Positions 1-8,584 of a stretch of DNA of 43,149 nucleotides are shown one piece after another. The DNA comes from Saliniramus sp050485405. GTDB lineage: Bacteria > Pseudomonadota > Alphaproteobacteria > Rhizobiales > Beijerinckiaceae. Under the pieces are notes generated by a model that saw nothing but the letters and a program-made list of their open reading frames with translations, was not told where the DNA came from and did not search any database. The stretch spans positions 1-43,149 of the forward strand of contig JBJHBI010000032.1 in the NCBI GenBank assembly GCA_050485405.1, written 5' to 3'. Position 1 is the stretch's first letter; each line of letters opens with the position of its first letter. A program made the position numbers and the translations under genes.

Positions 1-188
1 TGTTCAACGGCTGGATCTTCGCCGAGAGCCCGGGGCTCAGCGCCATCGACCACCCGGTCTACGACGTCTGGCTCACAGAATGCCGCCAGACCTCCATCGC
101 CGACGAGCCGGAAGACGACACCGCCACGGACGCCCCGGCCCTCCCCACCGGAAACGACATCCCCCTGCCCCCGCCGAGGCCCTTCTGA
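1..188 (+). CDS. DUF2155 domain-containing protein, C-terminal fragment
   Basis: The reading frame is open from base 3 to the TGA at 186-188, giving about 61 residues; the start lies outside the window. The visible part holds the tract FNGWIFAESPGL followed by HPVYDVWLTEC. This is the characteristic end of the DUF2155 family, a group of small, usually exported alphaproteobacterial proteins of unknown function. After it comes an acidic, proline-rich tail ending PPPRPF. The family assignment comes from recognising this conserved end. No function can be given. The gene converges on the M20 amidohydrolase with a gap of only 16 bases. Confidence 0.7.
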   Translation, partial: FNGWIFAESPGLSAIDHPVYDVWLTECRQTSIADEPEDDTATDAPALPTGNDIPLPPPRPF

Positions 189-204
189 GCAAGGGAATGC
201 GGGG

Positions 205-1404
205 TCAGGAGGCGCGCGGCAGGAGCCTGTCGACGAGGGCGAGCCAGTAGCCGATGCCGTGGGGAATGGCCGCATCGTTGAAATCGTAATCGGGATAATG
301 CAGCCGCCCGGAAACGTGTTCGGGCGCATCCACACCCATCCAGATGTAATGACCGGGCCGCTCCTCCAGCATGAAGGAGAAATCCTCGCCGGCCATGCAG
401 GGCGGATGCGCGCGCACGACCTTGTCGGCACCGACGAGCGTGGCCGCAGCCTCGGTTGCGATCGCCGCCTGCTCGGGCGGGTTGATCGTGGCGGGATAGA
501 GCCGGCGATAATCGATGACGGCTTCGCAATCGAAGCTCTCGGCGATCCGGGTCGCGAGCCTGCGCAGGCGCCGCTCGGCGAGCGCGCGCGCATCCTCGTC
601 GAACCAGCGCAAGGACCCGCCGATCACCGCTTCCTCCGGCATGATCACATGCGCATCAGCACCGCGCATCCGCGATACGCCGATGGTGACGATCTCGTGG
701 GGCGGCACGTTGCGGGCTGCAATCGAGGGGATGGAGGTGATGAGATGGGCGGCGGCGAGCACCGTATCCGTCGCCTCGTGAGGCACGCCGGCATGCCCGC
801 CCTGCCCGCGAATGGTGATGTCGAAATAATCGATACCGGCCATCGTCCCGCCCGTCAGCGCGGCGAAGGAGCCGAGCGGGATGCCGGGGAAATTGTGCAG
901 CCCCCAGACCGTCTCGCAGGGGGCGCGATCGAACAGCCCGTCCTCGACCATGACGCGCCCGCCGCCACCGCCCTCTTCCGCCGGCTGGAAGATCACGGCG
1001 ACGGAGCCCGCGAAATCGCGCTGCTCGGCGAGCAGTTTCGCGGCGCCGAGCAGCATCGCCGTATGCCCGTCATGACCGCAGGCATGCATCTTGCCGTCGA
1101 TGGTAGAGCGGTGCGCGACGCCTCCGCGCTCCTGCATGGGCAGCGCATCCATATCGGCGCGCAGGCCGATCATCGGCCCCTCGCCCTCCCCCTTGATGAT
1201 GCCGATGACGCCCGTGCTGGCAATGCCCTCGATCACCTCGTCGACACCGAAGGCGCGTAACTTTTCCGCGACGATCCCCGCCGTGCGCACCTCCTCGAAG
1301 CCGATTTCCGGATGGGCGTGAAAGTCGCGCCGCCAGGCCGTCACCTCGGGGTGGATGGCGGCGATGCGATCGTTGCGGCGGGCAAAAGCAGTCTGATCGG
1401 ACAT
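205..1404 (-). CDS. M20 family amidohydrolase (hippurate hydrolase-like aminoacylase)
   Basis: Predicted zinc-type amidohydrolase of peptidase family M20 (HipO/AbgA-like), 399 residues, which would hydrolyse an N-acyl amino acid or similar amide in the cytoplasm. Visible family motifs, in order, are RRDFHAHPEIGFEE near the N-terminus, GLRADMDALPM, MHACGHDGHTAMLLG (metal ligands Cys/His), FQPAEEGGGGG, and AGEDFSFM near the C-terminus. I start it at the ATG at 1402-1404 (MSDQTAF). The frame stays open further upstream, but that extension is Arg/Pro-rich and unlike the family. The length fits the family norm of about 390. The substrate cannot be told from sequence. The gene stands alone and is divergent from the phosphatase gene. 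Confidence 0.9.
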   Translation of the reverse strand: MSDQTAFARRNDRIAAIHPEVTAWRRDFHAHPEIGFEEVRTAGIVAEKLRAFGVDEVIEGIASTGVIGIIKGEGEGPMIGLRADMDALPMQERGGVAHRSTIDGKMHACGHDGHTAMLLGAAKLLAEQRDFAGSVAVIFQPAEEGGGGGRVMVEDGLFDRAPCETVWGLHNFPGIPLGSFAALTGGTMAGIDYFDITIRGQGGHAGVPHEATDTVLAAAHLITSIPSIAARNVPPHEIVTIGVSRMRGADAHVIMPEEAVIGGSLRWFDEDARALAERRLRRLATRIAESFDCEAVIDYRRLYPATINPPEQAAIATEAAATLVGADKVVRAHPPCMAGEDFSFMLEERPGHYIWMGVDAPEHVSGRLHYPDYDFNDAAIPHGIGYWLALVDRLLPRAS

Positions 1405-1656
1405 GGGGCGCGCTTTCGTTGGAGCCCTACGGCAGGGCCGGGGACGAGATCTGTACCGGTTTCGCCCGAGCGTGCCGTGAGGGCACTGCGGAAACAAGCG
1501 CACAGACACCAACACACATAAGGCGAACCACGCGCGACGGGGCATGAATGCGAGCCGCGCGTCATTTCCTCCCGCACCCGATATCCACCCGCACCAGGTA
1601 TCCATGCACCGGAATGTTGCGCTAGCCTGTGGCGATCAGCCTGCGAGGTCTCGCTC

Positions 1657-2139
1657 ATGCCCGACACCGATTCACCCGCCATCCTGTTCGTCTGTCTCGG
1701 CAATATCTGTCGCTCGCCGCTCGCGGAAGCGGCCCTGTGCTTCGAGGCGCAGGCGCGGGGCGTCTCGCTGGCGGTCGATTCGGCCGGGACCGGCGACTGG
1801 CATGTCGGCGGCCCACCCGATCCGCGCGCGCAGGCGATCGCCCGCATGCACGGGATCGAGATCGGGCACTATCGTGCGCGGCAGGTGGAACGATCGGATT
1901 TCGCGCGGTTCAGCCACATCGTCGCGCTCGATCACGACAATCTCGGCAACCTGCGGCGCCTGCGCCCGGTCGCTTCCCGCGCGCAGCTCTCGCTCCTGCT
2001 CGATCATGTTCCGGGCCGCGCCGGCGAGCCGGTGGCGGATCCCTATTTCGGCGGGCCGGAAGGTTTTGCGGCCACCTGGAGCGACGTCACCGCCGGCGCG
2101 CGCGGATTGCTGGACGCGCTCGCGAGCTCACGCAGGTAG
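1657..2139 (+). CDS. Low-molecular-weight protein-tyrosine phosphatase
   Basis: 160-residue cytoplasmic phosphatase of the low-molecular-weight PTP family. The P-loop FVCLGNICRSPLAEA gives the C-X5-R-S signature, with nucleophile Cys13 and Arg19. The general acid Asp is at 128 in the ADPYFGG motif. The length is typical (about 155). The start is ATG 1657, preceded by a GAGG Shine-Dalgarno about 8 bases upstream. Family members dephosphorylate tyrosine-phosphorylated proteins or arginine phosphates; the partner here is unknown. No exopolysaccharide or tyrosine-kinase genes are next to it, so context does not help. Confidence 0.92.
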   Translation: MPDTDSPAILFVCLGNICRSPLAEAALCFEAQARGVSLAVDSAGTGDWHVGGPPDPRAQAIARMHGIEIGHYRARQVERSDFARFSHIVALDHDNLGNLRRLRPVASRAQLSLLLDHVPGRAGEPVADPYFGGPEGFAATWSDVTAGARGLLDALASSRR

Positions 2140-2176
2140 CTCACGCAGGTGATGCAGCGGTGACGACAGCCGCGTT

Positions 2177-2611
2177 TCAGGCGCCGGCATCGCCCACGAG
2201 ACCGACAGCGGCGACGCCTTCGAGCGCCGCGGCCTCGTCCTTGTCGGAGAGATCACCCGAGACGCCGACGGCACCGATCAGGGTGCCGCGCTTGTCGCGG
2301 ATCAGGACGCCGCCCGCCGCCGGGATCAGCGGCCCGTCGACGACATGGCTCGCCGCCGCGATGAAATGCGGGCGCTCCATCGCCATGGCGCCGACCGTGC
2401 GCGAGGGCACGCCGAGCGCGATCGCGCCATAGGCCTTGCCCATCGCGATCTCGCCGCGCTTGAGGCTGGTGCCGTCCTCGGCCTGGAAGGCCTTGAGGGC
2501 GCCGCGCGCGTCATAGACGGCGACGGCCACGGGCTGGAGCGAGGCCTCGCGGGCGGCTTTCAGCGTCGCGGCGACGAGGCGCTGCGCGATGCGGGACTTC
2601 AATTCGGACAT
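2177..2611 (-). CDS. HbpS/GlcG family (DUF336) heme-degrading-like protein
   Basis: 144-residue single-domain protein of the HbpS/GlcG (DUF336) family. Family features visible are the N-terminal helix with AATLKAAREASLQPVAVAV, DARGALKAFQ, the GKAYGAIALG helix, IPAAGGVLIRD, and GAVGVSG followed by DEAAALEG. Relatives bind heme or small metabolites, or sit in glycolate or diol operons; the ligand is unknown here. I take ATG 2611 (MSELKSRIA); the in-frame extension upstream is Arg-rich and atypical. It lies 116 bases downstream of ispH on the same strand. It could be the last gene of the carotenoid operon or have its own promoter in that gap. Confidence 0.8.
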   Translation of the reverse strand: MSELKSRIAQRLVAATLKAAREASLQPVAVAVYDARGALKAFQAEDGTSLKRGEIAMGKAYGAIALGVPSRTVGAMAMERPHFIAAASHVVDGPLIPAAGGVLIRDKRGTLIGAVGVSGDLSDKDEAAALEGVAAVGLVGDAGA

Positions 2612-2727
2612 GGCTCTTCCTCGCCTGACGGGAACGGATTCACCCGCCATACTAGCGCCTCCGCCGCGCCGCGCAGCCCGGATGTCGGCGAATGAGTTTT
2701 GCACCAGAGGAAAAACCCGCGCGCCCG

Positions 2728-3678
2728 TCAGGATACGCCGCTGCGCAGGCGGCTCAGATCGACCGGCGGAAATTGCGTCGTCTCGCGCGTAAGCGTGACT
2801 TCCTCGATCTGCAAATCACGCCAGCCGGAGAGTTTCTCCAGCACCTCCTGCACGATGATCTCGGGCGCCGAAGCACCGGCGGTGACGCCGATCGTCTGCG
2901 CGCCGTCGATGAAATCCGCATCGAGCTCACGCGCATCCTCCACCAGGAGGGCGGGCCGGTTGAGGAAGCGGGCGACATCGCGCAGGCGGTTGGTATTGGA
3001 GCTGTTGCGCGCGCCGCAGACGATGAAGCGCTCGGCGCGCTCGGCCAGCATCCGCACCGCGCCCTGCCGGTTCTGCGTGGCGTAGCAGATGGTCTTCACG
3101 TCGGGGCCGATGATGGCCGGAAAGCGCGACGTCAGGGCGGCGATGATGTCGCGGGTATCGTCGACGGAGAGCGTGGTCTGCGTCACATAGGCGAGGCGCT
3201 GCGGGTCGCTGACGCTGAGCGCAGCCACATCCTCGCGATTTGCCACCACATGCGTCTCGCCCTCGATCTGGCCGAGAATGCCCTCGACCTCGACATGCTC
3301 GCGATGACCGATGACGATGACCGCGCGCCCCTCCCGGGCGTGACGCCGCCCCTCGACATGAACGCGCCGCACCAGCGGACAGGTCGCGTCGATCACGTCG
3401 AGCCCCCGCGCCTTCGCCTCCTCCTCGACTGCGCGCGAGACGCCATGCGCGGAGAAGACCGTAACGGCCTCGTCGGGGATCTCGGAAATCTCGTCGACGA
3501 AATGCACCCCGCGCCGGCGCATGTCGTCGACGACGCGGGCATTGTGGATGATCTCGTGGCGCACATAGATCGGGCGCGTGGAGATCTCGCGCAGATCCTC
3601 GACCGCCGCGATGGCGCGATCCACGCCGGCGCAGAAACCGCGCGGATTGGCCAGCAGCACGGTGAGCGGACGCGTCAT
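2728..3678 (-). CDS. ispH: 4-hydroxy-3-methylbut-2-enyl diphosphate reductase (IspH/LytB)
   Basis: Last enzyme of the MEP pathway: a cytoplasmic [4Fe-4S] reductase converting HMBPP to isopentenyl and dimethylallyl diphosphate. It has 316 residues, the usual length. The three cluster cysteines are visible: Cys16 in NPRGFCAGV, Cys100 in DATCPLV and Cys198 in CYATQNRQ. Also present are HEIIHN (His41), FSAHGVS (His78) and GARNSSNTNRL. The start is ATG 3678. It overlaps the hpnE stop codon by four bases (ATGA), so translation is probably coupled to hpnE. Its place at the end of a squalene/carotenoid operon suggests that precursor supply is co-expressed with C30 product synthesis. Whether the genome holds a second ispH cannot be seen. 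Confidence 0.96.
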   Translation of the reverse strand: MTRPLTVLLANPRGFCAGVDRAIAAVEDLREISTRPIYVRHEIIHNARVVDDMRRRGVHFVDEISEIPDEAVTVFSAHGVSRAVEEEAKARGLDVIDATCPLVRRVHVEGRRHAREGRAVIVIGHREHVEVEGILGQIEGETHVVANREDVAALSVSDPQRLAYVTQTTLSVDDTRDIIAALTSRFPAIIGPDVKTICYATQNRQGAVRMLAERAERFIVCGARNSSNTNRLRDVARFLNRPALLVEDARELDADFIDGAQTIGVTAGASAPEIIVQEVLEKLSGWRDLQIEEVTLTRETTQFPPVDLSRLRSGVS

Positions 3679-4913
3679 GGCCGCGCCTCCGTGATCTGCG
3701 AAAACGCATCTCGTCCCGACGACGCCGCCGCCTCGATCGTCGCGGGAAGCGGACCGATCCAGTCGCCGGCGAAGGCGAGACCGCGCAAGGGTGCGACCGG
3801 GCGAAAAACGGGCCCGCCGGCATCCTGCGTCATGGTCGCGCGCTTTTCCTTCACCAGTCGACGTCGCTCCCCGAACCTGCACACAATCCCCGCAGCTTCG
3901 AGCGCGGGCGTGATCTCTGCTTCGATACGCGCGAGCAGGCTCTCCGGATTGTCCGAAACGTGATCTTCCGCCGCAGAAACCGTCACCGAGAGATGATCGG
4001 CGCGCACCAGCACCCATTGCGCGATCGTGCCGACGAGGCCGATGAAGCGCGGCGCGGCCTCTGCCGCGAGGGGCGGATCGAGGGTGAAATGCGCGTTGAC
4101 GATCGGCTCGAAACTCTGCGGCACCGCAATCTGCGGGAAGAGCCGGCCGATTTCCGTCGGCGGCAAAGCGAGGATCGCCGTATCCCCCGGGGCGAGGGTC
4201 ACGCGCTCGCCGGCGAAGACGAGGGCGGCGACGCGCTCGTCCCGCGCTTCCACCGTCCGCAGGCGCATCCCCGTGCGCAGTTCCACGCCGTGGCGCGCGA
4301 GCCAGGCGATGGCCGGGTCGATCAGATCGGGGCCGAGCCCGTTGCGCGCGACCATGAGCCGGGCACCACCGGGCCGCATCACCCGCTGCAGCGCCTGCCC
4401 GAGCCGGGCTGAGGAAGCGCGTGCGACGGGGGTGTTGAGCACGGCCACGGTGAGCGGTTCGATCAGATGATCATGCAGCGCGCTTCCCGCGAACAGCGGC
4501 CCGATCGGGCGATCGGCAAACGGCGCAGCGAGGCGTGCGAGACGAGGCAGATCGGCAGCCGATATCCCGGGCGGGCGCTTGTCGCGGGCGATCCAGGACC
4601 AGGGCGAGAGGCCGATGCGAGCCAGCCGCCGCGCGCGCGCATCATAGACGGGAAGGCCGCCCGGCTCGGGCTCGCTCCAGCCATGGCGCGCATCGATGCG
4701 ATCGATCAGGCCGAGCGCGATGCGGTTGGCGGAAAGCAGCACATGGGCGCCGTTGTCATGGGTGAACCCGTCCGCGCCCGTCACCGTGCGACAGCGCCCG
4801 CCCGCCTGCGGCGCCGCTTCGTAGAGGCGCACGTCGCGCCCCGCCGCCTTCGCCGTGACCGCGGCAGAGAGCCCGGCAATGCCGGCGCCGACGATATGAA
4901 CGATGCCGCTCAT
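3675..4913 (-). CDS. hpnE: Hydroxysqualene dehydroxylase HpnE (FAD-dependent amine-oxidase fold)
   Basis: 412-residue FAD-dependent oxidoreductase. It has the Rossmann dinucleotide motif GAGIAG at residues 9-14, then YEAAPQAGGRCRT, the FAD-binding pattern of the HpnE/phytoene desaturase superfamily. The C-terminus has GLAFAGDWIG, the second FAD contact. In HpnCDE systems HpnE reduces hydroxysqualene to squalene. The identification rests on this fold plus its place directly after the HpnC-HpnD fusion (13-base gap). ATG 4913 is chosen because the FAD motif follows at once. It overlaps ispH by four bases. Another FAD-dependent isoprenoid oxidoreductase is possible but less likely given the order C-D-E. 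Confidence 0.88.
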   Translation of the reverse strand: MSGIVHIVGAGIAGLSAAVTAKAAGRDVRLYEAAPQAGGRCRTVTGADGFTHDNGAHVLLSANRIALGLIDRIDARHGWSEPEPGGLPVYDARARRLARIGLSPWSWIARDKRPPGISAADLPRLARLAAPFADRPIGPLFAGSALHDHLIEPLTVAVLNTPVARASSARLGQALQRVMRPGGARLMVARNGLGPDLIDPAIAWLARHGVELRTGMRLRTVEARDERVAALVFAGERVTLAPGDTAILALPPTEIGRLFPQIAVPQSFEPIVNAHFTLDPPLAAEAAPRFIGLVGTIAQWVLVRADHLSVTVSAAEDHVSDNPESLLARIEAEITPALEAAGIVCRFGERRRLVKEKRATMTQDAGGPVFRPVAPLRGLAFAGDWIGPLPATIEAAASSGRDAFSQITEARP

Positions 4914-4926
4914 CGGCGCCCGCCCT

Positions 4927-6609
4927 TCATGCAGGCACCCGGCGCAGGGCCTTGCCCGCGAGGGTGAGCTTGTCGCGCCAGCCGAGCCGCAGACGCGGTC
5001 CGTCGCCGGCAAAGCCGCGCGCGCACATGCGCTCAAACAAAGCGCGATACCCTTCCATCATCAGGATCGCGGGCTTGAGCCGCGCCCGGTCGAGCCCCTC
5101 CAGCATGGTGTCGACCTGCGCGAATCCGGCCTGCGCCTCATCGGCCAGATCAGTGCAGACTTGCGCGAAACGCGGATCGCGAACGAGTTCGCGCGCGGGC
5201 GCATCGCCGAGCCCGCGCTCTGCGAGACGCGAGAGCGGCACGTAGACGCGCTCCATCGCCGCGTCATCGGCGACATCGCGCAGGACATTGACGATCTGGA
5301 GCGTGCGCCCGAGCGTCAGTGCGAAATCACGGGCTTCCGGCGCACCGAAAATCCGGATCGAGAGCACCCCGACCGCGCCGGCGACACGGCGGCAATAGAG
5401 ATCGAAAGCGGCATCGTCGGCGATGCGCACGCGCGGCTGCGCATCGGCCTCCATTCCGTCGAGCAGGGCGTGGAACTCCTCGCGTGGCAGATCGTGGGCG
5501 CGCATGGCGCGGGCGAGTTCGCGCCCGATCGCGGTCGATTGCTGATCCGGCAGCGCATCGATCTCGCGACGCCATTCGTCGAGAAAGACGCGTTTCTCCG
5601 CGACCGGAGCGCTGCCGTCGGCGATATCGTCGATGACGCGGCAGAAGGCGTAGACGGCGTGGATCGCGCGGCGGCGCTCGCCGGGCAGAGCGGCCATGCC
5701 GATACGGAAGGAGGAGCCGGAGGCGGAGACGATCCGACGGGTGATCGTCGGGGCGGGATCGCGTCTGCGCATCGGCAGCGCAGCGAGCGCCGTGGTCGCG
5801 GCCACGAGAAAATCCGGCTTGCCGAGTTTCACCCGCGTCACGACGGGGTCGCCCCGGCGCAGCTTGGCGGCGAGACGTGCGGCCAGCGCGATCGTCACCG
5901 CGCTCTCGGCGGCGAGCCTGCGGCTGCGCACCAGACCGGGGAGAAAGCGCGCCTCGTCGATCAGCCTGTCGACCCGATCGAGCGCCGCATCGATGACGGC
6001 GCGGCGTTTCTCGGCATTGGCGGGATCGAAGAACGCCCCCTCGCCGCCGGCAGTATCGAGCCAGGGGACGGGCAGATAGATCCGGTCGAGGGCGGCGCGG
6101 TCTTTTTCGAGATCCTGCAGATGATTGAGGATCTGCAAGGCGGTGCAGAGCGCATCCGCCGCTTCCTGCGCCCGCGCGCCATCGAGATGGCGATGTTCGC
6201 CATGCAGGCGCAGCAGGAAGCGCCCGACGGGATCGGCGGAGCGGCGGCAATAGTCGCGCAGTTCGGCCCAGTCGGCATAACGCGCCTTCACCGCATCCTG
6301 TCGAAACGCGTCGAGCAGCATGCGCGCTTCCTCGATGCCGGCGCCGAATGCGGCATCCGCCTCGTGCAGGGCGGCGGCGAGCGGCTCGGTCGCGTCGCCG
6401 GCGATCAGGGCGCGTTCGAAAGCGTCGAGCCGGGCGAGCTTCTCCTCCCCCGCGAGCGCACCTTCGTCGGCAATGTCGTCCGCCGCGCGGACATAGCGAT
6501 AGAAGGCGAGCACCGCCCGGCGCAGCGGCTTTGCGATCAGATGCGAGGCGACGGGAAAATTCTCGTCGCGATGGGTCTTGGTCGGGAGGACGGCGGCGGA
6601 TCGGCTCAT
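4927..6609 (-). CDS. hpnC-hpnD: HpnC-HpnD fusion: bifunctional squalene-route synthase
   Basis: One uninterrupted 560-residue frame with two complete trans-isoprenyl diphosphate synthase (squalene/phytoene synthase) domains. The N-terminal half (about 10-270) looks like HpnC, with first aspartate motif DDIAD at 44-48, YCRRSADPVG near 120-129 and second motif DLEKD at 166-170. The C-terminal half (about 285-560) looks like HpnD, with SGSSFRIGM near 297-305, DDIAD at 327-331, YCRRVAGAVG at 405-414 and LRDVADD with D445/D449. In the known pathway HpnD makes presqualene diphosphate from two farnesyl diphosphates, and HpnC converts it to hydroxysqualene. They are normally two adjacent genes of about 280 codons each. 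The Arg/Pro-containing linker falls near nt 5740-5800. ATG 6609 lies just upstream of the HpnC-like N-terminus THRDENFPVA. Four bases separate it from the glycosyltransferase stop codon. Confidence 0.9.
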   Translation of the reverse strand: MSRSAAVLPTKTHRDENFPVASHLIAKPLRRAVLAFYRYVRAADDIADEGALAGEEKLARLDAFERALIAGDATEPLAAALHEADAAFGAGIEEARMLLDAFRQDAVKARYADWAELRDYCRRSADPVGRFLLRLHGEHRHLDGARAQEAADALCTALQILNHLQDLEKDRAALDRIYLPVPWLDTAGGEGAFFDPANAEKRRAVIDAALDRVDRLIDEARFLPGLVRSRRLAAESAVTIALAARLAAKLRRGDPVVTRVKLGKPDFLVAATTALAALPMRRRDPAPTITRRIVSASGSSFRIGMAALPGERRRAIHAVYAFCRVIDDIADGSAPVAEKRVFLDEWRREIDALPDQQSTAIGRELARAMRAHDLPREEFHALLDGMEADAQPRVRIADDAAFDLYCRRVAGAVGVLSIRIFGAPEARDFALTLGRTLQIVNVLRDVADDAAMERVYVPLSRLAERGLGDAPARELVRDPRFAQVCTDLADEAQAGFAQVDTMLEGLDRARLKPAILMMEGYRALFERMCARGFAGDGPRLRLGWRDKLTLAGKALRRVPA

Positions 6610-6613
6610 GGCC

Positions 6614-7732
6614 TCACTCTGCCGGATAGACGCGTCCCTTCCAACCCGCAGGACGGCCCTGCCGCATGCGCAGAAGCGAAGCCCATTGGATCGAAAGCGC
6701 GACGGCGACGCTGGCCGGATGCAGCGGGATAGAAAGCAGGCTCTCGCGGGTGCGCAACGTGATCGCCGCGCGCAGGCCGAACGAGAGCGCGAGCGCGGAG
6801 ATCGCGATCGGCAACGGCGCCGCCCCGGCAATGGCGAAGGGCAGGACGATCACCGGCAGGATATGGCCGCCCCCGAGCAGGATCGTCCAGACGGGGAGCT
6901 GACGGCGCGTCGCCATACCCTCATGGGCATTCTTGATGAAGCCCTCCCAACTCTCCGCGAAGTTGCGATACATACGGCATGAAGCCAGCGCGTGGCCCGC
7001 CACCACATCTGTACGATAGCCGTTGCGGCGAAAGAGCCGCGCGAGCTGGATCCCGTCATGCAGCTTGTCATGGATCGCGCCATGGCCGCCGATCGCGCGA
7101 TAGGCCTCGCGCTCGATCATGACCAGCTGGCCGCAGGCGGCGCCGAAGCCGGGATTCTTCGTCAGCCGCATTCCAAGAACCGGGAGGTAGCCGAGCATCA
7201 GGAAGTTGATCATCGGCACGGTGAGAACTTCGCCGAGGGTGCGGGTGATCTGACGCGGCACGCCGCTCACCATCGCCTGGCCCTTCGCCTGGGCATGCGC
7301 CGCCAGCAGCGCGGCGGCGTTGGGTGCAAGCCTCACATCGGCATCGATGAAGAGCAGATGCGTGCCGCTCGCCTCCTCCGAAAGGCGCTGGCAGGCATGC
7401 ACCTTGCCGGTCCATCCGGCGGGAAGCGCAGGCGCGGAAACGAGGCGCACGCGGTTGTCGCGCGCGGCGATTTCCGCCACGATCCGCGGCGTCGCATCGG
7501 TAGACCCGTCATCCATGACGACCACCTCGACCGGGACGCCCACGCTCTCGAGCGCGGCATCGACAGCATCGGCGATATGGGCTTCCTCGTTGCGGGCCGG
7601 GATGAGGATCGAGACCTTCGTGCCGACATCGGGCACACGGCGCGTGGGCGTACGCATCAGGATCAGGTTGAGTGCACCGAGCCCGGCCGAGAACGCGGCC
7701 AGAAACAACGCGACATAGCTCAAGACCGTCAT
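6614..7732 (-). CDS. Family 2 glycosyltransferase, membrane-bound (CrtQ-like)
   Basis: 372-residue GT-A fold glycosyltransferase. An N-terminal membrane segment spans about residues 4-26. Then come KVSILIPARNEE (about 39-50), the nucleotide-binding DDGSTD at 74-79, and the metal-binding DAD at 130-132 in LLFIDADVRL. Two or three hydrophobic segments near 280-330 anchor the C-terminus. The layout matches CrtQ of the staphyloxanthin pathway, which glycosylates a diapocarotenoid acid. That role is inferred from the operon, since family 2 enzymes are diverse. Its ATG at 7732 overlaps the acyltransferase stop by four bases, and its stop is four bases before the hpnC-hpnD start. Confidence 0.85.
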   Translation of the reverse strand: MTVLSYVALFLAAFSAGLGALNLILMRTPTRRVPDVGTKVSILIPARNEEAHIADAVDAALESVGVPVEVVVMDDGSTDATPRIVAEIAARDNRVRLVSAPALPAGWTGKVHACQRLSEEASGTHLLFIDADVRLAPNAAALLAAHAQAKGQAMVSGVPRQITRTLGEVLTVPMINFLMLGYLPVLGMRLTKNPGFGAACGQLVMIEREAYRAIGGHGAIHDKLHDGIQLARLFRRNGYRTDVVAGHALASCRMYRNFAESWEGFIKNAHEGMATRRQLPVWTILLGGGHILPVIVLPFAIAGAAPLPIAISALALSFGLRAAITLRTRESLLSIPLHPASVAVALSIQWASLLRMRQGRPAGWKGRVYPAE

Positions 7733-8577
7733 GCACCCCGCCTTCCATGTGCCGGATCGTAACGCTCGCCCCTGAGCCGCGCGAGGATCCGCTTGGTGAG
7801 ATCGAAAATACCGCCGACGCCCGCCTTGCCTTCGAGGAGCGAGACGAAACGCTCGGGATCGCGCGTGACGACGTCCGCGCTCAGCCGGTCCGCCACCCGC
7901 GTCAGGGCGTCTTCGAGATGGAGCCTGCGCGCCTCGCGCTCCATACCCGCGAGATCGGCGCCCGGCATCGCCTCGCCATAGGCGACGAAGGCCTCGCCGC
8001 CGCGCTGCTCCCAGAAGCCGTATTCGATGGCGACGGGGACGTATTGTGCGTGCGGTGCGATCTCGACGAGCCGCGAGATCCCCGGTTTGAGATCGAGCGG
8101 ACGCGCGCGCACATCCATGAAACGCCCTTGCGCCGCGACCCAGATCGCCGCATCGTCACGCGCGAGGATATCGGCGCTCGCGGCTAGGAAGTCCTGCGCA
8201 CCCTTGCGGCTCTCCAGATCGACGCCGTAGGCGCCCATCCGCCCGAAGAAGCCGTATTTTTCCAGCATCTCCGCATCGATCGGTGCGTAGTTCTGGCGCG
8301 CACCGAAATGCCTGTCGGCGAGGAGGATATAGACCGCCGCATCCCACCAGGCCGGGTGGTTGGTATAGAGCACCACCGGCGCCCCCTCCTCCAGCTCCGG
8401 CGGCGCGCCCCATTTCGCGAGGCGCAGCGCGTTCATGTGGCGGCGGAAGTAGCGGTCGAAATAGCGCACGAAGAAATTGACCACGCGCGGCTTGCGGCGC
8501 CGGGTCGGGCGCGTGCCCTCCGGCAGCCGCGCGGCAAGGCGCTCCAGCCGCGCGCGTGTCTGATCATCCGCCCCCAT
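7729..8577 (-). CDS. PlsC-like acyltransferase (candidate carotenoid glycoside acyltransferase)
   Basis: 282-residue acyltransferase of the 1-acylglycerol-3-phosphate (PlsC) type. The catalytic HX4D motif is His74-Asp79 in YTNHPAWWDA. The second conserved block is IWVAAQGRFMD, in the position of the PlsC phosphate-binding FPEGTR motif. A third region, VPVAIEYGFW, follows. Its place between the glycosyltransferase and a carotenoid desaturase suggests it esterifies the sugar of the carotenoid, the job of CrtO in staphyloxanthin synthesis. That substrate is inferred. ATG 8577 starts 7 bases after the upstream desaturase stop, and the end overlaps the glycosyltransferase start. Confidence 0.8.
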   Translation of the reverse strand: MGADDQTRARLERLAARLPEGTRPTRRRKPRVVNFFVRYFDRYFRRHMNALRLAKWGAPPELEEGAPVVLYTNHPAWWDAAVYILLADRHFGARQNYAPIDAEMLEKYGFFGRMGAYGVDLESRKGAQDFLAASADILARDDAAIWVAAQGRFMDVRARPLDLKPGISRLVEIAPHAQYVPVAIEYGFWEQRGGEAFVAYGEAMPGADLAGMEREARRLHLEDALTRVADRLSADVVTRDPERFVSLLEGKAGVGGIFDLTKRILARLRGERYDPAHGRRGA

Positions 8578-8584
8578 GGCGCCC

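Noticed and set aside
4903..6732. A 609-codon plus-strand frame opposite hpnC-hpnD
   Set aside because: It is antisense to a protein with eight recognisable catalytic motifs and shows no motif of its own.
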